A DNA stretch of 64,000 nt from Christiangramia sp. Its GTDB lineage: Bacteria; Bacteroidota; Bacteroidia; Flavobacteriales; Flavobacteriaceae. Shown one piece after another: positions 9,619 to 18,223 of the stretch. The stretch's first letter is position 1. Each line of letters begins with the position of its first letter. Position numbers and translations under genes: made by a program. The stretch covers positions 62,001-126,000 of the forward strand of contig NZ_JAPYPC010000004.1 in the NCBI RefSeq assembly GCF_029937855.1, read 5' to 3'. The notes under the pieces were generated by a model. It saw nothing but the letters and a program-made list of their open reading frames with translations, was not told the DNA's origin and did not search any database.

Positions 9619-11055
9619 TTATTTAGTAGTATCAGGAATTGGTGGAGGTCCAGAAGGAATTATAGCCTTATATTCAGCATTTCCTTTCCTTTCTTTATAT
9701 TCCTTTGTTACCTTATTTATTAGTTCAGGATTTTTAAAAAGATCAAGCATAGTCATGCTCATAGCCTTCGAAGCATATATCATTCCTTTGTGACCAATGC
9801 TCATCCCGCCACACGCTACTACTGCCCAGGAATGCCAGGGGGTATCTTTGGGAGCCGTGGTAACGCTTAAATTAATATTGGGTACATTCCAGCTCACGTC
9901 CCCAACATCTGTAGAACCACCTCCCGGATGATCTTTCGTATCCTCCAGAGCGGTTATTTCAGCATCCATTCCAAGCATCTCCTTTTCAGTAGCTTTTTGA
10001 ATTTGTTTTCCAAACTCCTGTTCTTCCCGGGTATATTCTATTGGGCCGAGTAACTCCAGATTCTTCTGCATAATTTTTCCGCCTTCGCGATTAACTAAGG
10101 TTTCATAAATACCGGAAATCAAAGAAACCTTATAATCTACATCTGCCATTATTGCGGCACCTTCAGCCATTTTTTGTAAGTGTTCATATACCGGCATGAG
10201 TCCTTCCCTTTTTGTATCTCTAACTCTCATCCACAGTCTGGAATAATCCGGTACCACATTTACTACCTGGCCCCCATCCTGAATATGATAATGCATTCTC
10301 ACAGTAGGTTTTACGTGTTCACGTAAATAATTTACACCTGTTGTGTAAAGTTCGAGCGCGTCTGAAGCACTCTTACCATTCCATGGGTCGGCAGAGGCAT
10401 GTGCAGCCTGGCCGAAGAATTCGATTTTAAAGTCAACAAGCGCAAGTGAGCTTTGCACATCAGCTTTTGTCTCTGCACCGGGATGCCAGCTTATATTCAC
10501 ATCTACATCATCCCATATTCCTGCATTCACCATCCAGATCTTTCCGAAGAATTTTTCTTCACTGGGAGTTCCTATAAACTTCACAGTTCCTTTTATATCA
10601 CCATTTTTTATCTTTTCCTTTATCGCAATTGCCGCTGCAAGACTACCAACTCCAAACAGGTTATGACCACATCCATGGCCCGCAGCACCCTCGTTGAGAG
10701 GTTCTTTGTCTGGTTGGGCCTTTTGTGAGATTCCTGGTAACGCATCAAATTCTCCCAATACGCTTATAACCGGGGAACCACTTCCGTAAGTAGCTACAAA
10801 GGCTGTTGGAATTTCAGCCACTCCACGCTCCACACGAAAACCTTCTTTTTCGGCAAAATCTGCCAGTAATTCTGCCGATTTGTGTTCTTCGAAAGCAGTT
10901 TCGGCCAGAGCCCATATTTTATCGCTTAATTCGGTTAGTTCCTGCTTTTTAGTTTCAATCGTGTTTATAAGATCTTTTTTATCTTTTGAGATTTGCTGTT
11001 GGGCAATTCCGAAGCTTGAGGTAAGAAGGAAGCTTAGAAATAAGAATTTTTTCAT
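9619..11055 (-). CDS. Secreted M20D amidohydrolase, AbgB-like
   Basis: The 478-residue protein has a signal peptide (FLSFLLTSSFGIAQ) and the M20D core: GEFDALPG (about 101-108), GHGCGHNLFG with Cys129 and His131 as metal ligands, GTPSEE with Glu166/Glu167, and a late WHSWAVVACGGMSIGHKGM segment. The closest named relative by motif is AbgB, which hydrolyses p-aminobenzoyl-glutamate. Unlike AbgB, this one is exported and no AbgA partner is adjacent; the second M20 enzyme directly downstream could be a functional complement. An MFS transporter lies 71 nt upstream on the same strand, suggesting uptake of the released products. Confidence 0.87.
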   Translation of the reverse strand: MKKFLFLSFLLTSSFGIAQQQISKDKKDLINTIETKKQELTELSDKIWALAETAFEEHKSAELLADFAEKEGFRVERGVAEIPTAFVATYGSGSPVISVLGEFDALPGISQKAQPDKEPLNEGAAGHGCGHNLFGVGSLAAAIAIKEKIKNGDIKGTVKFIGTPSEEKFFGKIWMVNAGIWDDVDVNISWHPGAETKADVQSSLALVDFKIEFFGQAAHASADPWNGKSASDALELYTTGVNYLREHVKPTVRMHYHIQDGGQVVNVVPDYSRLWMRVRDTKREGLMPVYEHLQKMAEGAAIMADVDYKVSLISGIYETLVNREGGKIMQKNLELLGPIEYTREEQEFGKQIQKATEKEMLGMDAEITALEDTKDHPGGGSTDVGDVSWNVPNINLSVTTAPKDTPWHSWAVVACGGMSIGHKGMIYASKAMSMTMLDLFKNPELINKVTKEYKERKGNAEYKAIIPSGPPPIPDTTK

Positions 11056-11126
11056 TTATATTTTGGTTTGAGTTAGCTTCTAATTTAGGAAAAAAACACT
11101 CAAATTCTTTTGATTAATCAGGATCT

Positions 11127-12317
11127 TCAATTTTTGGACTCGTTTTTTTTATTTCTGAAAAATCCAAATAAACCTAATGCCGGTCCTATTCCCAGGAGTA
11201 CGTAAAGATATTCATGGCTAATTTCTCCGGCGAAAATATTTAATAATTGAATGCTCACAATGGTAATGGCAAATCCAATACTGTTTACGATCGTTAAAGC
11301 AGTTCCGCGGGATTCAGCCGGAGCATTCTGCGCTACGAGTGTAGAAAATAACGGGGAATCTGCTACCACTACCAGCCCCCAGAACATTAAAAAACCAATC
11401 AATAAATTTTCAGAATCCAAAAAAATTATTAGTGGAGAAATTAAGCAGCAAAGCCCGGAAAGTGACAATGCAATGATGGCTGTTCTTTTAGTTCCTAAAT
11501 TTTGTGAAATATATCCGCCGGCAACACACGCAAGTCCCCCGAGGCCAATGACTAAAAAAGATATAAGGGGAACACTGTATTCTGCTTCAGGATGAAGGCT
11601 TTTATAAAAACTTAGGATCACAGGAGTAAATGCCCAGAAAGCGTAGAGTTCCCACATATGGCCAAAATAGCCGAATGCAGCGGCACGAAATTTTATATTC
11701 TTAAAAACCTTGTACGCCGTGCTCAAATCAGGTTTGTTACGTCTGAAGCGATGTGGGCCGTCTGGAATGAAAACAAAAATTAAGACACCTCCCAAAACTG
11801 CTAACAAAGAGGTAAATAGGATTACCGATTTCCATGCTATTTGAACATTTTCAGTAATATCTTTTAATAAGTGGGGGAAAGCAGTTCCGACCACCAGTGC
11901 GCCAACTAAAAACCCCAGCGATTTCCCGAGGCCCTTTTCGAAATAATCTGAAGCTATTTTCATGCCTACAGGGTAGATTCCCGCGAGTGAAAAGCCGGTA
12001 AGAAACCTAAAGGCTAAAAGGCTGTAAAGTGAATTATCTTTCAGGATAATACCAAGGTTAAAAAAAGCACCAAAAAAAGCGCAAATAAAGAAAACTTTTG
12101 AAGGAGAGAATCGGTCTGAAATTGTAAGAAAAGCAAAACTTAAAGTGCCCAGAATAAAACCAAATTGAACTGCAGAAGTTAAATCTCCCAGGGCTTCTGA
12201 CTGGAGATTAAAATCCAGAACCAGGTCACTCATAACTGCATTACCAGCAAACCATAGTGAAGTACAGCAAAACTGGGCAAAAACAATAACAGGCAATATC
12301 CGGGAAGGTACTTTCAA
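11127..12317 (-). CDS. MFS transporter
   Basis: The 396-residue protein has about 12 hydrophobic segments in two six-helix halves and the typical N-terminal opening of a major facilitator (VIVFAQFCCTSLWFAGNAVMSDL). A loop between helices 2 and 3 (DRFSPSKVFF) takes the place of the MFS signature. The second half starts near residue 205. It is set between the S9 peptidase (57 nt upstream) and the AbgB-like hydrolase (71 nt downstream), all on the minus strand, so it may import peptides or amino acids released by these exported hydrolases. The substrate cannot be read from the sequence. Confidence 0.85.
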   Translation of the reverse strand: MKVPSRILPVIVFAQFCCTSLWFAGNAVMSDLVLDFNLQSEALGDLTSAVQFGFILGTLSFAFLTISDRFSPSKVFFICAFFGAFFNLGIILKDNSLYSLLAFRFLTGFSLAGIYPVGMKIASDYFEKGLGKSLGFLVGALVVGTAFPHLLKDITENVQIAWKSVILFTSLLAVLGGVLIFVFIPDGPHRFRRNKPDLSTAYKVFKNIKFRAAAFGYFGHMWELYAFWAFTPVILSFYKSLHPEAEYSVPLISFLVIGLGGLACVAGGYISQNLGTKRTAIIALSLSGLCCLISPLIIFLDSENLLIGFLMFWGLVVVADSPLFSTLVAQNAPAESRGTALTIVNSIGFAITIVSIQLLNIFAGEISHEYLYVLLGIGPALGLFGFFRNKKNESKN

Positions 12318-12374
12318 TTAGTTAAAGTTTTTCTGAATATTACCTGTTTCATTTTCTTTAGCTAAATCGCTAAA

Positions 12375-14279
12375 TTAATTTTTTAGTGCTTTTTCAGGCA
12401 TGGTTACGTCTTCATTTTTAAGATATTTATCAAGAAATATCCGAATTTGCCTATATCCTTTGATTTCGTTTTCCTTTTTTATAAAACCGTGACCTTCATC
12501 GGGGAAAATCATATATTCCACCGGTACGTTATTTGCTTTTACAGCCTCCACAATTTCATCAGACTCTACCTGGAGCACACGGGGATCATTGGCGCCCTGT
12601 AAAACCATGATAGGGTTTTTTACATTTTCAGCATGAAATAATGGGGAGATCTTTTTCAATCTAATAGAATCACTGGTGTTTGGATCTCCCAATTCTTCGT
12701 ACAGGGCATTTTTAAAAGCCTCCCAATAAGGCGGAATAGACCTTAAAGTCCGCAACCAATTGGTAACTCCAAAAATATTTACCCCTACTTCAAATTCTTC
12801 TGGTTCAAAGGTCATCGCGGCCATCGTCATATACCCGCCGTAACTACCTCCAATAATTCCTATCTGATCTTTATTGATATAATCCTGCGATGTAAGCCAT
12901 TTTTTTCCGTAGATGACATCCTGAAGGTCTTTTTCGCCATGGTTCTTATCGTCCATTTTGTAAAAACTCGCGCCATAACCACTACTGCCGCGGTTGTTCA
13001 CTGCGAGCACGGCATAACCATGATTAACGAGATACTGAATTAGTGCCGAATAGCCTACCCGGGACTGCCCACCAGGTCCGCCATGTACCCAAACCAGTGC
13101 TGGCACTTTATTATTTTCAGAAGCATTTATAGGTTTGTAATAAATAGCCGGAATTTCCAATCCGTCAAAAGATTCGTATCTCACCACTTCTGCTGAAACC
13201 AGGTCATGTGGATCAATTTCAGGATTTAGCGTGTTGGTTAATTTTTTAAGTTTTTTGCTCTTTAGTTTGTATACATAAATATTATTGGGTGTTTTTGAGG
13301 TTCCTACGGTAAGTCTAAGAAGATCTTCACTTTCAGAGAAACCGGCTGACACTATATTACCATCTTTAATGTCTGGTAATTCCATAGGTTCTCTTGTAGC
13401 GTTTTCCCACATAATAAGTTTGTTTGTCCCATCCTCATTGATGGCAATTACCCTATAGGTGTCATTTTCACTAAGACTACTATACATCACATCCCAGTTG
13501 GTCTCATAGAGTACTTCAGATTTGTTTGATCCTATTTCGAAAGACATCAACCGGCTGAATTCCCCTCCCTGGTTTGTGGTATAATAGAGTTCTGTTTCAT
13601 CTTGATTGAATCCAGTTGGACTATAGCTGAATCCAGGTTCTGAAATTTCCTTCATTGCATCATTATCACGATTCAGCAAAAAAAGTTTATTTTCACTGGT
13701 GGAGATTGATTTTGTTAAGGCCAGGTATTTTCCAGATTCTGAGATTCCAGCCACCGTATAGCCTTCATTATTTTTATACAGTAGTTCCGGTTCCCAGGTT
13801 CCGACTTTCATTCTGTAGAGATCGAAAAATTGAGGATTTCTTTTGTTTGAGAGGTAATACATATACTGATTATCTTTGCTCCATCCTGCAAAACTGGCTT
13901 TCTCATTTTCCCCGGGAGTTAGGTCTTTTGAAGTTCCGTCAGGTTTATATATATAAAGATGATCAATTTCATTACCTCCTTTGTCTGCAGAATACAGGAT
14001 ATCATCGCTTCCCGGAACATAATCCACGGCGAAGTATGATTCTTTTTCAGAATTGGTTACCGCTGTTTGAGTACCATCTTCAATATTGATCTCATAAAGG
14101 TTAAAGATGCCAGATTTATCACTGCTGATAAGCAATTTTGTTTCATCATCAGAGAAACTTCCTCCTCCAATACGTGTATTTTCATAGAATTGCTCTATGC
14201 TATACTCTTTGGGCTTTTCCTGATCCTGTGCATACAGACCTGCTACCAGGAGAAAAAGTAAAAAATTAATTTTTTTCAT
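12375..14279 (-). CDS. Secreted S9 family peptidase (S9C, acylaminoacyl-peptidase-like)
   Basis: The 634-residue protein has a short signal peptide (INFLLFLLVAGLYAQ), an N-terminal beta-propeller of WD40/PD40-type repeats (about residues 30-370) and a C-terminal alpha/beta-hydrolase domain. The catalytic triad is visible: Ser479 in GGSYGGY, Asp565 in GANDPRV and His597 in DEGHGF. The oxyanion region is VHGGPGGQSRVGY. S9C enzymes release N-terminal acyl amino acids or dipeptides from short peptides. It heads a likely unit S9-MFS-AbgB-M20. An 11-bp inverted repeat lies about 20 nt before the ATG. Confidence 0.92.
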   Translation of the reverse strand: MKKINFLLFLLVAGLYAQDQEKPKEYSIEQFYENTRIGGGSFSDDETKLLISSDKSGIFNLYEINIEDGTQTAVTNSEKESYFAVDYVPGSDDILYSADKGGNEIDHLYIYKPDGTSKDLTPGENEKASFAGWSKDNQYMYYLSNKRNPQFFDLYRMKVGTWEPELLYKNNEGYTVAGISESGKYLALTKSISTSENKLFLLNRDNDAMKEISEPGFSYSPTGFNQDETELYYTTNQGGEFSRLMSFEIGSNKSEVLYETNWDVMYSSLSENDTYRVIAINEDGTNKLIMWENATREPMELPDIKDGNIVSAGFSESEDLLRLTVGTSKTPNNIYVYKLKSKKLKKLTNTLNPEIDPHDLVSAEVVRYESFDGLEIPAIYYKPINASENNKVPALVWVHGGPGGQSRVGYSALIQYLVNHGYAVLAVNNRGSSGYGASFYKMDDKNHGEKDLQDVIYGKKWLTSQDYINKDQIGIIGGSYGGYMTMAAMTFEPEEFEVGVNIFGVTNWLRTLRSIPPYWEAFKNALYEELGDPNTSDSIRLKKISPLFHAENVKNPIMVLQGANDPRVLQVESDEIVEAVKANNVPVEYMIFPDEGHGFIKKENEIKGYRQIRIFLDKYLKNEDVTMPEKALKN

Positions 14280-14299
14280 GTTTTTGTCTTTTTGGTTGG

Positions 14300-14327
14300 A
14301 ACTGGTTTTCTAGATTGAAAACCAGTT
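14300..14327 (-). promoter_or_regulatory. Perfect 11-bp inverted repeat in the leader of the S9 peptidase gene
   Basis: AACTGGTTTTC and GAAAACCAGTT (14300-14310 and 14317-14327) flank a 6-nt spacer, ending 20 nt before the ATG at 14279. No T tract follows on the minus strand, so it does not look like a terminator for the cupin gene. It could be an operator or a 5'-UTR hairpin. The repeat is seen directly; the role is inferred. Confidence 0.5.
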
Positions 14328-14379
14328 AAATATACAAAAAATGAATTGCGGGAATTCTGTTATCACTCTGGAAAATCAA

Positions 14380-14739
14380 CTATAAATGTTCCTGGTTATT
14401 ATTGGTAAGTTTATGCTTTTCTTTTCCAGTATGCTCTGTTGATGCAGGTTCAAAAAGCATCACCTGTACTTCTTCTTCAGCAATAGGTTTGTGTTCCACG
14501 CCACGAGGAACAATAAAAAATTCGTTTTCTTTGAGTTCAACTGTTTTATCACGGAATTCGATTTTTAAACTTCCCTTTACAATAAAAAACATCTCATCTT
14601 CATCCTCGTGGGAATGCCAGATAAATTCTCCTTTTAACTTTGCAAGTTTCACTTGCTGGCCATTAAGTTCTCCAACAATCCTGGGATTCCAATGATCTGA
14701 GAACATTTGAAACTTTTCTTTCACATTTACTTTTTTCAT
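14380..14739 (-). CDS. Small cupin-domain protein
   Basis: The protein is 119 residues from the ATG at 14739 (MKKVNVKEKF). A longer frame to 14790 would run into the preceding gene and is rejected. It is a single cupin: motif 1 is HSHEDEDEMFFIVKG (about residues 42-56, two His and one Glu as metal ligands) and motif 2 is PRGVEHKP. The protein has no signal peptide. It lies 2 nt after the NTF2-like gene, so translation is probably coupled. Such small cupins are often sugar isomerases, dioxygenases or mere binding proteins; the sequence does not decide. Confidence 0.87.
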   Translation of the reverse strand: MKKVNVKEKFQMFSDHWNPRIVGELNGQQVKLAKLKGEFIWHSHEDEDEMFFIVKGSLKIEFRDKTVELKENEFFIVPRGVEHKPIAEEEVQVMLFEPASTEHTGKEKHKLTNNNQEHL

Positions 14740-14741
14740 AA

Positions 14742-15236
14742 TTATTCCGGGCTTTGGTGATCGTAGCTTAAAACGCGTTTTAAAATCCATTCCTTATTTT
14801 CCAGCAGCCATATATGTGTGAATTTAGCCGAACTGGTTTTGTATAATTCTTTATTGGGTTCTTTGATATAAAAATCGTGTATACCTTTTTGGATAGCTCC
14901 ATATAATTCACCATTTTCATATAAAGGAAAAACCTGAAGGCTTTCATTTACAAGTTTTCGTATAGGTTTTTTATCTGGATTTGCACAAATATTGTTCTTC
15001 ACCGCATTTAGAAAATCTTCTTTGTTGGTGCTGAGACCTCCCTGATCATGATAAAATTCAAGATCTTCACTTATAAAATTTTCAAACTGGCCAATTTTAC
15101 ACTGATTAAATCCCAAATCAAAGAGTAAACTGTCGCGAGATTGTAATTGTTTGTATAAGTCAGATTCACGATCTACCTGTGCAGACATGGAAGTGATTGC
15201 AAATAGAGCGACTAAGATTTTAAAAAAAGTTTTCAT
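14742..15236 (-). CDS. Exported NTF2-like (DUF4440-type) protein
   Basis: The 164-residue protein has a signal peptide (FFKILVALFAITSMSAQ) followed by an NTF2-like fold pattern: RDSLLFDLGFNQCKIGQFENFISEDLEF near the mature N-terminus and repeated beta strands ending KFTHIWLLENKEWILKRVLSYDH. DUF4440 domains of the SnoaL/NTF2 superfamily are usually ligand-binding or small enzymes. It is spaced 7 nt from the esterase upstream and 2 nt from the cupin downstream, so the three genes form one unit. No catalytic residue can be assigned with confidence. Confidence 0.77.
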   Translation of the reverse strand: MKTFFKILVALFAITSMSAQVDRESDLYKQLQSRDSLLFDLGFNQCKIGQFENFISEDLEFYHDQGGLSTNKEDFLNAVKNNICANPDKKPIRKLVNESLQVFPLYENGELYGAIQKGIHDFYIKEPNKELYKTSSAKFTHIWLLENKEWILKRVLSYDHQSPE

Positions 15237-15243
15237 TTTTAAA

Positions 15244-16047
15244 TTAATTATTCATTAACCAAAGATAAGTCTTCGGGAAATTTTTACTCCACATAGCTTC
15301 ATTATGTTCACCACCCTCCATATAATTAACTTTGAAATTTTCAGGTTTCAAGCCATTATCTATGAGAATTTTGATCATCTTTTTTAAATCGGGGATCATT
15401 TCTTCAGATTCTTCAGTCCCTGCTAAAAAATAGAATTTGGTTTCGGTATTGATACTAGTGTTCTCGGCCAGTTCAAAAATCTTATCATTAAACCAGAAAG
15501 AGGGGGAATAAACACCAGCTTTTCCAAAAATTTCCGGATATTTTATCGCTGCATAAAAAGAAATCAACCCGCCAAGGGAGGAACCAAAAATAGTCGTGTT
15601 TTCTGAACCTGATTTTGTCCTGTAACTGGTATCTATATGTGGTTTGAGAGTGGAAGTTATAAACTTCATGTAATCATCACCCCTGCCACCGCCATATTTT
15701 TCATGAGGGAATGGAGTTAATTCATCAATCCTTTTTTCTCCGCCATGTTCAATGCCCACGATGATAGTTTCCGGCTTTTGAAGACTATCCAAAACTTCAT
15801 CAATTTTCCATTCGCCAGCATAGGAAGTTTCCCTGTTAAAAAGATTCTGTGCATCATGCATATATATTACCGGATAGCGTTTTTCTGAGGAACTGTAGGA
15901 TTCCGGTAAATAAATCCAGATCTTTTTGATGGTATCCAATTGCGGAGCTTCAATAGAAAAAATTTCAACCTGAGCGTTAGCTGTGGATTGACAGAAACTG
16001 GTCTGGTATATAAAAAGCAGGAAAAAAGAGGATAAAGCAAATTTCAT
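15244..16047 (-). CDS. Secreted esterase of the Fes/esterase-D type
   Basis: The 267-residue protein has a signal peptide (ALSSFFLLFIYQTSFCQS) and an alpha/beta-hydrolase domain of the putative-esterase family (PF00756 type). The opening strand IWIYLPESYSSSEKRYPVIYMHDAQNLF, the nucleophile Ser in GSSLGGLISFYAA (about residues 154-166) and the late His in MEGGEHNEAMWSKNFP are all present. Members include siderophore (enterobactin) esterases, S-formylglutathione hydrolase and feruloyl esterases. Here the neighbours do not point to iron, so the substrate is open. It is the first gene of the esterase-NTF2-cupin unit. Confidence 0.86.
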   Translation of the reverse strand: MKFALSSFFLLFIYQTSFCQSTANAQVEIFSIEAPQLDTIKKIWIYLPESYSSSEKRYPVIYMHDAQNLFNRETSYAGEWKIDEVLDSLQKPETIIVGIEHGGEKRIDELTPFPHEKYGGGRGDDYMKFITSTLKPHIDTSYRTKSGSENTTIFGSSLGGLISFYAAIKYPEIFGKAGVYSPSFWFNDKIFELAENTSINTETKFYFLAGTEESEEMIPDLKKMIKILIDNGLKPENFKVNYMEGGEHNEAMWSKNFPKTYLWLMNN

Positions 16048-16145
16048 ACTTCAGGTTTAAGGTATTTTCAAAAATATCATAAGATTTAATATTAGCTGGT
16101 TTTCCCTTAAACTTTTGTAGAAAAAATAATTTTATACTAAAATAG

Positions 16146-16153
16146 TATCTTTA
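16146..16153 (+). promoter_or_regulatory. Candidate -7 box TATCTTTA upstream of the plus-strand S9 gene
   Basis: TATCTTTA resembles the Bacteroidota -7 consensus TAnnTTTG, with the last base changed, and lies 27 nt before the ATG at 16181. The same octamer precedes the CocE-type gene at 54404-54411. The -33 element is not clear. Confidence 0.4.
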
Positions 16154-16180
16154 GGGGCTTAACTTTTTTCCGTGATAAAA

Positions 16181-18220
16181 ATGAATAAAAAATTATACTA
16201 TCTACTAACATTTATTTTGATTATAAGCCTTGGCCAAAATGTAAAGGCTCAACTTAAAAGTAATTTCGACTACCTGGATGTTTTTCAATTGGAATATACT
16301 CAGAATCCGCAAATTTCACCCAACGGTAAATATGTGGTCTACCGCCGTACAGGATTTGATATTATGCAAGATAAATCAAAGGGAAATCTCTGGATGGTAG
16401 GAGTGGAAGATCCAAGCATTCATCACAAATTAACTACCCGAGAAGGCAATGAAAATAATGCCGTATGGTCTCCCAACGGGAAGAAAATTGCCTTTATAAG
16501 CAATACAGAAGAAGGTAGCGAGATATTCTTATACTGGACAGAAACAGGAGCTATTGCTCGTCTTACTCAACTTGAAAATAATCCTTCTTCACTTGTTTGG
16601 TCTCCAGATGGTTCAAAACTCGCCTTTACCATGAAAGTGGAAGCTGAAGCTCCGGTTCTGGCAAAAATGCCCAACAAACCTGAAAATGCGGAATGGGCTA
16701 AAGCCCCTCGTATCACCGACAGGCTAAAACATGAAGCAGATGGGAGTGGTTATATTAAATTAGGTTTTGCTCATATTTTTATTATTCCTTCAGAAGGAGG
16801 GACGGCTATGCAACTTACATCGGGAAATTTCAATCATGATGGGAAACTTTCCTTCAGCCCTGATGGTTCAAAAATCTTTTTTTCAGCGAATAGGAACGAA
16901 GACTGGGAATATGATTTTAGGAATAGTGAGGTGTATTCAGTACACGTAAAAACAGGAGAGATAAAACAGTATACAAACAGGCAGGGTCCAGATAAAAATC
17001 CTTTAGTTTCACCAGATGGCAAGCATATCGCTTTTGTAGGTTATGAAGATAAAGTACAGGCATATCAGGTTCAACAGCTGCAAGTGATGGATATTGAAGG
17101 GAATAACAAAAGGTTAATTTCAGATAAGCTCGATCGAAGTATAAGCGACCCTGTTTGGGGAGAGGATTCTAAAGGTTTATATTTTATGTATAATGACCTT
17201 GGATATACCAAATTAGCCTACATAGACCTTAAAGGAAATGTAAGAGATATAACTGATGATGTAGGGGGAACTTCCCTGGGACGGCCTTATGCAAGTGGAA
17301 GCTTTAGTGTCTCTAACGAAGGAAGTATTGCCTACACCATTTCTAAAAGCACAAGACCGGCCGATGTTGCGGTGATAGAAAAGAAAGATCCTGAAGTTCT
17401 CACCGCGGTGAACGAGGATATTTTAGGATATAGAAATCTTGGAAAGATTGAAGAGATATGGTATAAATCCAGTGTAGATGAAAGGGAAATTCAGGGATGG
17501 ATCGTTTATCCTCCCAACTATGATGAGCAAAAAAAATATCCATTATTAGTAGAGAATCATGGCGGCCCGATTTTGAACTACGGTCCGCATTTTTCAGCTG
17601 AAATGCAACTTTATGCATCTCAGGGCTATGTGGTTTTCTATCCAAATCCACGAGGAAGCACAAGTTACGGTGAAGAATTTGGTAACCTGCTGTACAACAA
17701 TTATCCTGGAGAGGACTATAACGACGTGATAGATGGAGTAGATGCTGTAATCGCTAAAGGCATAATTGATACAGGTAAACTTTTTGTGACCGGTGGAAGT
17801 GCTGGTGGTATTATGACGGCCTGGATCATAGGAAAAACCAATCGTTTCGCTGCTGCTGTGGTCGCCAAACCGGTAGTAAACTGGATTAGTAAAACGTTAG
17901 TTGCAGATAATTATTTTGGTTACGCCGATTCCCGATATCCTGGCCAGCCCTGGGAAAATTTTGAAGCTTATTGGAAATTCTCTCCACTTTCGTTAGTTGG
18001 TAATGTAGAGACTCCTACGATGGTCATGGTGGGAATGGATGACCTTCGTACACCACCGAGTGAGGCAAAGCAACTTTATCATGCTCTTAAGCTTAGAAAA
18101 ATTGAAACCGTACTTGTGGAAATTCCGGAAGCATCACATGGTATTGCTGCCAGGCCAAGCAACCTCATCACAAAGGTGGCTCATACTATTGCCTGGTTTG
18201 AGAAATATCTTGAAGATTAA
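16181..18220 (+). CDS. Secreted S9 family peptidase (prolyl oligopeptidase superfamily)
   Basis: The protein is 679 residues from the ATG at 16181; a GTG nine bases earlier (16172) is less likely. A signal peptide (YLLTFILIISLGQNVKAQ) precedes a WD40/PD40 beta-propeller with repeats such as VWSPNGKKIAFISN, SWSPDGSKLAF-like and FSPDGSKIFFS. The C-terminal hydrolase domain has Ser540 in GGSAGG, Asp621 in GMDDLRTPPSEA and His653 in EASHGIAARPS, matching S9C-type exopeptidases. It is the second S9 enzyme of the region, facing away from the minus-strand hydrolase block, and its stop lies 3 nt from the stop of the convergent kinase-like gene. Confidence 0.92.
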   Translation: MNKKLYYLLTFILIISLGQNVKAQLKSNFDYLDVFQLEYTQNPQISPNGKYVVYRRTGFDIMQDKSKGNLWMVGVEDPSIHHKLTTREGNENNAVWSPNGKKIAFISNTEEGSEIFLYWTETGAIARLTQLENNPSSLVWSPDGSKLAFTMKVEAEAPVLAKMPNKPENAEWAKAPRITDRLKHEADGSGYIKLGFAHIFIIPSEGGTAMQLTSGNFNHDGKLSFSPDGSKIFFSANRNEDWEYDFRNSEVYSVHVKTGEIKQYTNRQGPDKNPLVSPDGKHIAFVGYEDKVQAYQVQQLQVMDIEGNNKRLISDKLDRSISDPVWGEDSKGLYFMYNDLGYTKLAYIDLKGNVRDITDDVGGTSLGRPYASGSFSVSNEGSIAYTISKSTRPADVAVIEKKDPEVLTAVNEDILGYRNLGKIEEIWYKSSVDEREIQGWIVYPPNYDEQKKYPLLVENHGGPILNYGPHFSAEMQLYASQGYVVFYPNPRGSTSYGEEFGNLLYNNYPGEDYNDVIDGVDAVIAKGIIDTGKLFVTGGSAGGIMTAWIIGKTNRFAAAVVAKPVVNWISKTLVADNYFGYADSRYPGQPWENFEAYWKFSPLSLVGNVETPTMVMVGMDDLRTPPSEAKQLYHALKLRKIETVLVEIPEASHGIAARPSNLITKVAHTIAWFEKYLED

Positions 18221-18223
18221 ATA

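Noticed and set aside
14739-14790. Longer cupin start
   Set aside because: It overlaps the end of the NTF2-like gene, and MKKVNVKEKF is the natural N-terminus.
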